Assembly (NCBI GenBank): GCA_003135035.1
Contig: PLDE01000234.1
Location: 3,321 to 11,976 of the forward strand
DNA from: Candidatus Dormiibacterota bacterium
Lineage (GTDB): Bacteria > Chloroflexota > Dormibacteria > Aeolococcales > Bog-877
Length of the DNA: 8,656 nucleotides
Reading direction: 5' to 3'
Of this stretch, positions 1-5,834 are shown piece by piece. The position numbers and the translations under genes are program-made. The notes under the pieces are model-generated. The model ran no database searches. It was not told the DNA's origin and was given only the letters and a program-made list of their open reading frames with translations. Within the stretch, counting starts at the first letter, position 1, and each line of letters begins with the position of its first letter.

Positions 1-1
1 C

Positions 2-418
2 GTGATCCCCGGCGGCGCCACCGCCGCGGTCGAATTTCGCAGCGCCGATGCCGACTGGCTGGGTGAGCGGCACCAAGCCCTGGAGTTGGGACTGGCAGGC
101 CTAGCCAGCCCGCGCGACGTCGAGGTCAAGCTCGATTGGGTGTCCGCTGAGGCCCCCATCCCGAGCCACGCCGGTGTTCGCAGGGTGGTCACCCAGGCCA
201 TCGAGGGGCTCGGCGAGTCAGCCCTGGAGTTGCCGTCGGGGGCAAGCCACGATGCGGCCCATGTCGGTCACCTCTGCCCCATGGGGATGATCTTCATACC
301 GTCGAAAGATGGAAGGAGTCACTGCCCCGAAGAGTGGAGCCAGCCTGAGGATGTGGCCCTGGGTGTTACCGCCCTACTGGAGGCGGTCATCCGGCTGGAC
401 GGGCTTGACGCCATCTGA
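2..418 (+). CDS. M20-family Zn-dependent amidohydrolase (N-carbamoyl-L-amino acid / allantoate hydrolase type), C-terminal part
   Basis: This is the last 138 codons of a gene that begins before the window; family members are usually about 400 residues, so roughly the C-terminal third is present. Members hydrolyse N-carbamoyl amino acids, allantoate or ureidoglycolate-like amides with a dinuclear metal centre in the cytosol. Visible hallmarks are the VIPGGATAAVEFR strand at the start (the family's NxIPG segment), SGASHDA at residues 79-85, and MGMIFIPS followed by DGRSHCPEEW at 94-112. The His of the RSHCPEEW block is, by family knowledge, the final metal ligand. The exact substrate cannot be told from this fragment. 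The reading frame ends in TGA at 416-418, inside the 3' end of the convergent split-barrel gene (45-bp overlap). The GTG at position 2 is an internal Val codon, not the start. Confidence 0.85.
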   Translation: MIPGGATAAVEFRSADADWLGERHQALELGLAGLASPRDVEVKLDWVSAEAPIPSHAGVRRVVTQAIEGLGESALELPSGASHDAAHVGHLCPMGMIFIPSKDGRSHCPEEWSQPEDVALGVTALLEAVIRLDGLDAI

Positions 419-829
419 ATCTCGCTCGACCCCGACCCGGAGGAGCTGGCGACTGCCGTCCTGGAGCATCCAGCGAAGTGCCTCCCCGGTCACTGCTCCA
501 GCCATCGAGAACCTGGCGGTGAGCAGGTCGATATTGCGGCCCGCCTCCTCCCAACCCACGGGGGTGACCACTCCCTCCTGAGCGTTACCGGTACCGGGAA
601 CCCGCAGGCGCACCCAGGGGTCGTCCAGCCAGCGCTCCGCCTTGAGGGTGTAGGTCGGGGTGAGCAGATAGATGTAGCCCGGTGGGATCACCGCAAACCA
701 CATCCGCACCGTCCCCTGCCCGGAAGCGTCACGAGAACTGACCAGGAGTTCCTCCTGCTCAGTCAGAAGGTCGAGGAAGGCTGGCGGGAGTGGCCCGGGG
801 GCTGCCCCTCCAGCCTTCTCAACTGGCAC
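374..829 (-). CDS. FMN-binding split-barrel (pyridoxamine 5'-phosphate oxidase-like) protein
   Basis: This 151-residue protein is of the size usual for the PNPOx-like / flavin-binding split-barrel superfamily, which binds FMN or F420 and reduces or oxidises small molecules or haem; the substrate here is unknown. Visible features are LTEQEELLVSSRDASGQGTV (about residues 22-41), which resembles the family's first strands, then IYLLTPTYTLKAERWLDDP (53-71), where the 'T..TxKxxxLxxxP' pattern is typical of the flavin-phosphate region, then the WVRLRVP strand and a C-terminal helix. The start is a GTG at 827-829, overlapping the methyltransferase stop (TGA 819-821) by 11 bp, so the two genes are very likely co-transcribed and translationally coupled. 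The 3' end overlaps the convergent M20 gene. Family assignment rests on pattern resemblance only, and a specific enzyme name is not justified. Confidence 0.7.
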   Translation of the reverse strand: MPVEKAGGAAPGPLPPAFLDLLTEQEELLVSSRDASGQGTVRMWFAVIPPGYIYLLTPTYTLKAERWLDDPWVRLRVPGTGNAQEGVVTPVGWEEAGRNIDLLTARFSMAGAVTGEALRWMLQDGSRQLLRVGVERDSDGVKPVQPDDRLQ

Positions 830-1604
830 GGCAGGCGAAGACCTCGCTCTGGTAGGCGAGGGGGATCGGCTGACCGGGCCGAGCCTGGAAGTCGGCGGCC
901 ACCTCGAGGATTCGCTGACGGAGCTGGTCCTGTACCGGCGGCGCGGACGCCGCCACGAAGCTGAGCGAGAGGACGCGGTCCACCAGCTGCTCGGGAGTGG
1001 CCAGCTGGCGGTGCGCGAACGATCGAGACTCGAGGGGCCCGAAGAGTCGGCTGGCTCGTAGTTGACGCCGCCACTCGCCCGTCGAGTGATCGGGCGACCC
1101 CCCGCGCAGGGGATCGATCAGCTCGCCCACCACCTGCCATAGCTGGGAGCGCAGGTCGCGCCGATTCCAAACCAGGCCGAGACGTCCGCCCGGGCGCAGG
1201 ATGCGATGAATCTCATGCAGCGAAGACTGGTCGGTGAACCAATGGAAAGCCTGACCGGCCGTCACGGCATCCACCGAGCCCGAGCCGAGCGTGGTGGCGG
1301 CGGCCGTGGCCGCGAGCACCTCGACGCCAGCTACGGCGCGCTCGAGTTCGCTGGCCATCTCTCTGACCGGCTCGACAGCGATGACCCGAGCTCCGTAGGG
1401 GATGAGCTGGCGGGTCAGCTTCCCGGTACCCGCGCCAAGATCCACGACCAGCTTGCCCGGTCCGAGCTCGAGCCTTGCCGCCAGCCAGCCCACCGCTGTG
1501 GCGGGGTAATCGGGCCGGCCCCGCTCGTAGGCGGCAGCGCCGCGAGCGAATCCGGCGCTGGCCTGGGGGTGGATAGCCACGACGCGATCGTAGCGCCGAT
1601 CCAA
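819..1604 (-). CDS. Class I SAM-dependent methyltransferase
   Basis: This 261-residue Rossmann-fold methyltransferase transfers the methyl group of S-adenosylmethionine to an unidentified small-molecule or lipid substrate. Motif I is VVDLGAGTGKLT at residues 53-64, the acidic end of strand 2 is VIAVEP (E78), the post-II block is VDAVTAGQAFHWF (111-123), and HRILRPGGRLGLVWNRRD (133-150) is the usual motif III region. The N-terminal AAAYERGRPDYP segment is characteristic of the UbiE/type-11-like group that includes trans-aconitate methyltransferase relatives. The start chosen is TTG at 1602-1604, because GAGG lies 5 nt upstream on the coding strand; a GTG nine codons in (1578-1580) is possible but has no visible Shine-Dalgarno site. 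It sits 40 bp downstream of tRNA-Asp on the same strand and overlaps the following split-barrel gene by 11 bp. Confidence 0.88.
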   Translation of the reverse strand: MDRRYDRVVAIHPQASAGFARGAAAYERGRPDYPATAVGWLAARLELGPGKLVVDLGAGTGKLTRQLIPYGARVIAVEPVREMASELERAVAGVEVLAATAAATTLGSGSVDAVTAGQAFHWFTDQSSLHEIHRILRPGGRLGLVWNRRDLRSQLWQVVGELIDPLRGGSPDHSTGEWRRQLRASRLFGPLESRSFAHRQLATPEQLVDRVLSLSFVAASAPPVQDQLRQRILEVAADFQARPGQPIPLAYQSEVFACRAS

Positions 1605-1644
1605 ACCATCCTCGGGGCACAGAGAGGCGTTGGGGAAGGTGAGC

Positions 1645-1722
1645 TGGCGACCCCGAGCGGATTCGAACCGCCGATCTCCACCTTGACAGGGTGGCGTGTT
1701 AGGCCAGCTACACCACGGGGCC
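1645..1722 (-). tRNA. tRNA-Asp (anticodon GTC), CCA encoded
   Basis: The reverse complement folds into a complete cloverleaf. The acceptor stem is GGCCCCG / CGGGGTC (one G-U), the D stem is GTGT/ACAC, the anticodon stem is CCACC/GGTGG around loop CTGTCAA with GTC at 34-36, and the T stem is GGCGG/CCGCT with loop TTCGAAT. The discriminator is G73, as expected for tRNA-Asp, and CCA is encoded (1645-1647). The mature 75-nt body is 1648-1722. A perfect TATAAT box lies about 55 bp upstream. The gene may be read into the methyltransferase that follows 40 bp downstream, since I see no terminator between them. Confidence 0.96.
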
Positions 1723-1731
1723 TCGAGCTGG

Positions 1732-1749
1732 CCGGCGGGAGACCGCCGG
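1732..1749 (-). other. Leader hairpin between promoter and tRNA-Asp
   Basis: The 7-bp perfect inverted repeat ccggcgg-gaga-ccgccgg lies 10 nt 5' of the mature tRNA end, so it would form in the precursor leader. A second inverted repeat, cgccctc-gg-gagggcg (1757-1772), sits just upstream, right at the expected transcription start. The repeats are seen directly. A role in RNase P processing, or as a barrier between divergent units, is inference. Confidence 0.5.
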
Positions 1750-1777
1750 TCCGCTTCGCCCTCGGGAGGGCGCGCCG

Positions 1778-1783
1778 ATTATA
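1778..1783 (-). promoter_or_regulatory. -10 box (TATAAT) of tRNA-Asp promoter
   Basis: The reverse complement reads TATAAT, a perfect sigma-70-type -10 hexamer in very GC-rich DNA, oriented toward the tRNA. The predicted start is near 1771, giving a leader of about 48 nt. No good TTGACA is seen 16-18 bp upstream (around 1800-1807 the minus strand reads GATGAGAG), so the -35 is weak or absent. Confidence 0.6.
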
Positions 1784-1840
1784 CGTCCAGCTTCGCGGCC
1801 TCTCATCGAGGGATCCGGAGGCGCCCTCCTGATCGCTCGA

Positions 1841-1846
1841 TAAGAT
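1841..1846 (+). promoter_or_regulatory. Possible -10 box (TAAGAT) for the etfB operon
   Basis: TAAGAT is one base off TATAAT and lies 46 bp before the chosen etfB start, in the tRNA/etfB divergent spacer. There is no recognisable -35 and no extended TG. It is the best candidate in the spacer, but weak. Confidence 0.3.
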
Positions 1847-1891
1847 GGCTGCGCCCTGCGCACTGGGCCAGGCCGAGTGGAGGAAGTCCGG

Positions 1892-2668
1892 TTGAAAATC
1901 GCCGTCTTGGTGAAGCAGATCCCTGACCCATCGGGGGTCGGCAAGCTGGACTCCAAAGACCACCTCTTGGTCCGGGACCAGACCGAGGTAGTGCTCGATC
2001 CGGGCGATTCCTACGGCGTGGAGGCGGCGCTCCAGCTGGCCGCCGGAGACGGCGAGGTGGTGGCCATATCGATGGGACCTGCCAAGGCAGTCGAGGTGAT
2101 CCGCAAGGCGATGGCGATGGGCGCCGGTGAGGGCGTGCTGATCAGCGATGAGCGGCTCCGGGGATCCGACGCCCTGACCACGGCCCGGGTGCTGGCGGCC
2201 GCTGTCAAGCGCGTGGCACCGGACCTGCTGATCGCCTGCACGGAGTCGACCGATGGCTACACCGGCACCGTCCCGGCGGCCGTGGCAGAGCTTCTCGGCT
2301 GGCCGTCACTCACCTTCGCCAAGCTGCTCGAGGTCGATGGCGGCAAGGTGCGCATTCACCGCCAGACCCCCAATGGCCACGATGTCGTCGAGTCGGAGCT
2401 TCCCGCCGTGGTGACCGTTACCGGCGGCATCAACGAGCCCCGCTACCCCACCCTCAAAGGCATCGTCTCCTCGCGGAGCCGGCCTCTGCAGGAGCCCACC
2501 TTGGAGGAGCTGGAAATCGACGCCGCCACGGTCGGTCTGAGCGGCTCCAGCCAGCGAGTTGTCGGCGTCGAGGCAGCGCCTCAGCGCCAGGGCGGTGAGG
2601 TCATCGAGGACCAGGACCAGGGCGCCCAACGGATCGCCGACTACCTGGCCGAACTGAAGGTGATCTGA
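1892..2668 (+). CDS. etfB: Electron transfer flavoprotein subunit beta
   Basis: EtfB pairs with EtfA to form the soluble FAD/AMP heterodimer that takes electrons from acyl-CoA and related dehydrogenases and passes them to ETF-quinone oxidoreductase or another acceptor. The 258-residue length is normal. Visible features are MKIAVLVKQIPDP at the N-terminus, VVLDPGDSYGVEAALQL (34-50, the family's LNPYDEYAVEEAL region), the AMP/ADP-site strand-helix around 55-80, DGYTGTVPAAVAELLG (121-136), and the signature VESELPAVVTVTGGINEPRYP (166-186). The start is TTG at 1892-1894 because GGAGG (1879-1883) is spaced 8 nt before it; the upstream GTG at 1877 would itself overlap the Shine-Dalgarno site. The dimer-partner recognition loop (after PTLKG, 186-190) is IVSSRSRP. 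It is followed after 2 nt by etfA. No partner dehydrogenase lies nearby, so the electron donor is unknown. Confidence 0.95.
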   Translation: MKIAVLVKQIPDPSGVGKLDSKDHLLVRDQTEVVLDPGDSYGVEAALQLAAGDGEVVAISMGPAKAVEVIRKAMAMGAGEGVLISDERLRGSDALTTARVLAAAVKRVAPDLLIACTESTDGYTGTVPAAVAELLGWPSLTFAKLLEVDGGKVRIHRQTPNGHDVVESELPAVVTVTGGINEPRYPTLKGIVSSRSRPLQEPTLEELEIDAATVGLSGSSQRVVGVEAAPQRQGGEVIEDQDQGAQRIADYLAELKVI

Positions 2669-2670
2669 AG

Positions 2671-3639
2671 GTGGCCAAGAAGATCCTCGTCTACGTCGAG
2701 ATGGCTGGCGCCGAGCTGGCCCCGGTCAGTCTCGAGGTGCTCACCAAAGCGCGCCAGCTGGGAGATGTCGCGGCCGTGGTGCTGGACTCGCAGGCGGCGA
2801 CGACGGCCCCGCTCCTGGGCAGCTACGGAGCCGCCACGCTGTACGCGGGAGTCGAAGACGACTATCGCAAGTTCGTGGCCCAGCCGGCGGCGGCGACGCT
2901 GGCCTCTCTGACGGAAGAGCAGCATCCAGATCTGATTCTGTTCGGGGCCACCTACGACGCCCGGGACATCTGCGCCCGTCTCAGCGCCAGGGTGGGGCTC
3001 ACGGTGGTCGCCAACGCCACCGATGTCGTGGCCCGCGGTGATGGCTTCGCCGCCATCTCCTCCGTCTTCGGGGCGACCCAGAACGTGACCACTGAGCTCG
3101 ACGGGCCTAGTCCCTGCGTGCTGCTGCGGCCGAAATCGGTGGCCGCCGAGACCGTCCAGGGACCCGCCGCCAAGGTGGTGAATTTGGCCCTTCCAGAGGG
3201 TGCGCCCCGAGGAGCTCGTCGGTTGGAGTCGGTGGTTGCCCCGGCCAGTGGACCCAAGCTGGAGGAGGCTCGGGTGGTGGTCAGTGGTGGTCGGGGCTTG
3301 CAGGATCCCAGCAACTTCGCGATGCTCGAAGACCTGGCAGCCCTGCTCCACGGGGCGGTCGGCGCCAGCCGCGCGGTGGTCGATGCCGGCTGGGTGCCCT
3401 ATGCCCGTCAAGTCGGCCAGACAGGAAAGACGGTCAAGCCGGACGTATACCTTGCCTGCGGTATCAGCGGGGCGATGCAGCACACGGTCGGGATGAAGGG
3501 AGCCAAGCACATCATCGCGATCAACAAGGATCGGGAGGCACCGATCTTCAAGCTCTGTGATCTGGGGGTGATCGGGGACGTGCTCAAGATCGTGCCGGCG
3601 CTGGTCGCGGAGCTGAAGAGCCGCGGGGTCTCAGGGTGA
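2671..3639 (+). CDS. etfA: Electron transfer flavoprotein subunit alpha
   Basis: EtfA is the FAD-binding subunit of the ETF heterodimer. At 322 residues it has the normal length. The N-terminal domain begins KKILVYVE and continues with a typical HPDLILFGAT (85-94) strand and ARDICARLSARVGLTVVANATDV (97-119). The C-terminal FAD domain has VVSGGRGL (203-210), ASRAVVDAGWVPYARQVGQTG (232-252), and the signature DVYLACGISGAMQHTVGM (258-275) followed by IIAINKDREAPIF (281-293). All residues expected around FAD (R208, the GQTG turn, SGAMQH, INKD) are present, so it should be active. The start is GTG at 2671, 2 nt after the etfB stop, with GAAGG 10 nt upstream inside etfB. A mini-ORF begins in its stop codon (TGATG) and bridges to the FHA gene. 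Confidence 0.96.
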   Translation: MAKKILVYVEMAGAELAPVSLEVLTKARQLGDVAAVVLDSQAATTAPLLGSYGAATLYAGVEDDYRKFVAQPAAATLASLTEEQHPDLILFGATYDARDICARLSARVGLTVVANATDVVARGDGFAAISSVFGATQNVTTELDGPSPCVLLRPKSVAAETVQGPAAKVVNLALPEGAPRGARRLESVVAPASGPKLEEARVVVSGGRGLQDPSNFAMLEDLAALLHGAVGASRAVVDAGWVPYARQVGQTGKTVKPDVYLACGISGAMQHTVGMKGAKHIIAINKDREAPIFKLCDLGVIGDVLKIVPALVAELKSRGVSG

Positions 3640-3674
3640 TGCCAGATGGCCGAGCCGGGCCTCAGCGCAGATAG
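3639..3674 (+). other. 11-codon mini-ORF bridging etfA and the FHA gene
   Basis: ATG at 3639-3641 overlaps the etfA stop (TGATG) and reads MPDGRAGPQRR to a TAG at 3672-3674, which directly abuts the FHA gene's ATG at 3675 (TAGATG). The FHA start has no canonical Shine-Dalgarno site (upstream is gcgcagatag), so a terminating/reinitiating ribosome is a plausible way to couple it to etfA. The mini-ORF is seen directly; translation is inferred, and the exact fit could be chance. Confidence 0.3.
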
Positions 3675-5009
3675 ATGAGCGCAAGCAGTCTCTTGGCGCT
3701 GCGAGCCTCGGACGGGGCCACGGTCACCTTGGAGCGCTATCCCATCCTGCTCGGCCGGAGCATCGCTGGTGGCACCATCCCCGACGTTGACGTCAGCCAC
3801 CTCGATCCCACCGAAGCGGTGGACAGCCGCCACGTGGAGTTGATCCGAGACCCCGCCGGGGTCGAGGTCCATGACCTGGGCGGGGTCAGCGGCACCTGGG
3901 TGGATGGACGCCGTCTTGCCCCGGGGGGACGGGCCCTGCTCGAGGTAGGCGGCTCGCTGCGGGTCGCTGGGGTGTACTTGACCCTGGTCGAGGTATCCGG
4001 CTCCCCGCCCCCGCCGGCCCTTCAGTCGTCATCGCTCGCCCACCAAGGCGCCTCAGCAACATGGCTCGAGAATGGGCCAGCTCAGGGCATCCCTCCGCCG
4101 CCGTCGGCCGGCCCGAGCCTGGACGAGGACGAGCCGCGTTTGGACGCGCCGCGTGGCACCGAGCTCGACCTGAGCGGCGTGCCGGTCTTGGCCCGCGAGC
4201 CACTGGAGCGGGGTGCCGACGTGGTCCGGATCAGGCCCGGCTCGCCCCTTGAGGTGCTCTCCGGCGGGCGCTGGAGTGAGCAGGGCAAAGTCCTCTCACC
4301 GGGGACCGTGGCCGACGCCGTGGCCACCGCTCGCCGGGCCCTGGAACTGGGGGATGAGGCTTCGAGCGGCGAGGGGCACAGTGGAGATGCCGCCCTGGAG
4401 TTCCTCCTGCCGCCTTTGACCGACCGGGCCTACCTCGCGGTCAGGGTGGCCCCTCGGGTTGGCGCCGAACTGGATCCTCCGGCGCTTCGGGAGGCGCGGC
4501 GGGCGGTCCTGGGCGGGGCGGCCCTGCTCATCGTTGGGCCCTGGCTGGAACCCGCCTTGGCCACGCTGGCGGAGCACTTCGAGGTGACGTTCGCCAGCTC
4601 CCGGGTGCTCAGTTTCGGCGCCGTCGACTGGTGGGTACCCGGCGGTTGGCCGGTGCTCGACCCCCATCACCCGGGTGCGGTCCAGGAGGCGCTCCGCACC
4701 GGTGAACTCTTCTTGGATAGGCCACCCGATCCCATCTTGGAAGCTGTCATCAGGACCCTGCCCCGGTCCGGGGGTGGCACCGTGGTGGCACTTAGCCGGC
4801 ACTCCCTGGTCGGAGCCCTGGAGCAGCTGGCGCGCCAGACTGAAGCAGTTCCGGCCAGCGCCCCGGGCGGCTCGCCCCGGCAAGAGATCGCCAGTCTTTT
4901 CCCCTTGGCCCTCAGCTTCGGCGACGGCGGCTGGTCGCTGGTTGCGGTTGCCGTGGACGGTGATGGTGCCTGGACCACCCGGCCCTGGTCAGACCGGGCT
5001 AGCAGGTAG
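3675..5009 (+). CDS. FHA-domain protein with a degenerate CpaF/TadA-like secretion-ATPase region
   Basis: The protein has 444 residues. Residues 1-108 form an FHA (phosphothreonine-binding) domain: YPILLGRS (22-29), DVDVSHLDP (37-45), SRHVEL (51-56), and DLGGVSGTWVDGRRL (67-81). The Arg of GR and the S-x-H are kept, while the usual Asn before GT is Ser72. A Pro/Ser-rich linker (109-165) follows. Residues 175-430 follow the order of CpaF-type type II/IV secretion ATPases: a sDIhi-like segment (GADVVRIRPGSPLEVL), LPPLTDRAYLAVRVAP (245-260), a strand IVGPWLEPALATL (286-298) where the P-loop should be, DRPPDPILEAVIR (348-360) where 'RPDxIIVGEVRG' should be, and VVALSRHSLVGALEQLARQ (370-388) where 'TVHANSPxDALxRL' should be. 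The Walker A GKT, the Walker B Glu and the catalytic His context are lost, so it should not hydrolyse ATP. The FHA call is firm; the pseudo-ATPase reading is inferred from pattern order. It lies in one run with etfBA and the TM microprotein. Confidence 0.8.
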   Translation: MSASSLLALRASDGATVTLERYPILLGRSIAGGTIPDVDVSHLDPTEAVDSRHVELIRDPAGVEVHDLGGVSGTWVDGRRLAPGGRALLEVGGSLRVAGVYLTLVEVSGSPPPPALQSSSLAHQGASATWLENGPAQGIPPPPSAGPSLDEDEPRLDAPRGTELDLSGVPVLAREPLERGADVVRIRPGSPLEVLSGGRWSEQGKVLSPGTVADAVATARRALELGDEASSGEGHSGDAALEFLLPPLTDRAYLAVRVAPRVGAELDPPALREARRAVLGGAALLIVGPWLEPALATLAEHFEVTFASSRVLSFGAVDWWVPGGWPVLDPHHPGAVQEALRTGELFLDRPPDPILEAVIRTLPRSGGGTVVALSRHSLVGALEQLARQTEAVPASAPGGSPRQEIASLFPLALSFGDGGWSLVAVAVDGDGAWTTRPWSDRASR

Positions 5010-5012
5010 ACG

Positions 5013-5180
5013 GTGGATCAGGGCCTGCCATCGCCGACTTCGGGTCCCTCGGTGACCAGCTACATAGCCCTGGTACTGCTGGTGGCGCTGGTGCTGGGAT
5101 TGGTTCTGCTGACCGTGAACCACGGTCTCCTCGGCCACGTCTTTGCCCTGCGCCACGCCCTGGGACTCCGTCGGGGCTGA
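5013..5180 (+). CDS. Small single-pass membrane protein (55 aa)
   Basis: A GTG start at 5013, three bases after the FHA gene's TAG, opens a 55-codon frame ending in TGA at 5178-5180. AGGT overlapping that TAG gives a plausible Shine-Dalgarno site about 5-6 nt upstream. The peptide has a short Pro/Ser/Thr-rich N-terminus (DQGLPSPTSGPSVTS), one strongly hydrophobic helix at about residues 17-35 (YIALVLLVALVLGLVLLTV), then a His/Arg-containing amphipathic tail ending GLRRG. The positive C-terminus suggests N-out/C-in topology or simple anchoring. No family is recognised. The tight linkage suggests translational coupling with the FHA protein and a common function, perhaps as its membrane partner; this is inference. 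Confidence 0.6.
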   Translation: MDQGLPSPTSGPSVTSYIALVLLVALVLGLVLLTVNHGLLGHVFALRHALGLRRG

Positions 5181-5212
5181 ACTTCCTCCGGCGATGCGTT
5201 CACAATGGCGCC

Positions 5213-5818
5213 ATGCCGGTGCTGTTGTTGAACGCGTCACTGCAGCCGCTCAACGTCATCAGTCGACGGCGGCTGGTCGTGCTCTTGACCAAAGAGCGCG
5301 TTGCCTTCCTTGACGATGCGGTCCAGGCGATGGTCGTCGAGGAGCTGGCTCAGCGCCGCTTCAGTGATGGGGTCATCGTGGTGCGACTGCTGCGCAACAT
5401 AGTGGTGCCCCGCCGGATGCTGCGACCCAACCGCCGCAATCTGTTGCTGCGCGATGAGCACTGCTGTCAGTACTGCGGCATCCACGCGGCTCCCCCCGAG
5501 CTGACCATCGACCACGTCATCCCGGTTTCCCGGGGTGGCAACCCGAGCAGTTGGGAGAACCAGGTGGTCGCCTGCAAGCGCTGCAACAGTCGAAAGGCGA
5601 ATCACCTTCCCGCCGAGGTCCACCTGCGGCTGCGCCGGCCGCCCCGGCCGGTGGTCCAGGAGTACGCGCATCTGCTCTTCCTGCGCTATCCCGAGGTGCG
5701 CAGCGCCTACGAGGACCTGCTCAGCTCGGTGCTTCCGGAGAGTGGAGTCGGCAGAGCCGATCGTGTCGGACACGCCAGCCGCGGGGTACTCTCCGCACTA
5801 GGTGGCCTTCAGAGCTAG
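5213..5818 (+). CDS. HNH endonuclease family protein
   Basis: This 201-residue protein belongs to the widespread actinobacterial/cyanobacterial-type HNH group that starts LNASxxPLNVIS (here residues 6-17, LNASLQPLNVIS). The N-terminal domain (about 1-70) is followed by the zinc-stabilised HNH/beta-beta-alpha-metal nuclease: CQYCG (C85, C88), LTIDHVIPVSRGG (D100, H101), SSWENQVVACKRCNSRKAN with N116 and the second Cys pair C121/C124. All catalytic and zinc residues are present, so it should cleave DNA, but the biological substrate of this chromosomal family is not established. The C-terminus (about 173-201) is low-complexity. The start is ATG 5213 with no Shine-Dalgarno site. CACAAT at 5201-5206 may be a -10 box placing transcription start at the ATG (leaderless). 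The gene ends 16 bp from the convergent RapZ-domain gene. Confidence 0.9.
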   Translation: MPVLLLNASLQPLNVISRRRLVVLLTKERVAFLDDAVQAMVVEELAQRRFSDGVIVVRLLRNIVVPRRMLRPNRRNLLLRDEHCCQYCGIHAAPPELTIDHVIPVSRGGNPSSWENQVVACKRCNSRKANHLPAEVHLRLRRPPRPVVQEYAHLLFLRYPEVRSAYEDLLSSVLPESGVGRADRVGHASRGVLSALGGLQS

Positions 5819-5834
5819 CGCCTCGCGGCTGCGG

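Noticed and set aside
1206..1832. Plus-strand 208-codon frame running through the methyltransferase and tRNA-Asp
   Set aside because: It would cross a well-folded tRNA gene on the other strand and shows no protein family pattern.
2641..3510. 289-codon minus-strand open frame opposite etfA
   Set aside because: It is the antisense of a strongly recognised etfA. The translation is His/Gly/Arg-rich without any family motif, as expected in GC-rich DNA.
4296..4883. 195-codon minus-strand frame opposite the FHA protein
   Set aside because: It has low-complexity Arg/Gly/Gln composition and no Shine-Dalgarno site; it is a GC-rich shadow of the real frame.
5237..5773. 178-codon minus-strand frame opposite the HNH gene
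   Set aside because: The HNH frame carries all zinc and catalytic motifs; the opposite frame has none.
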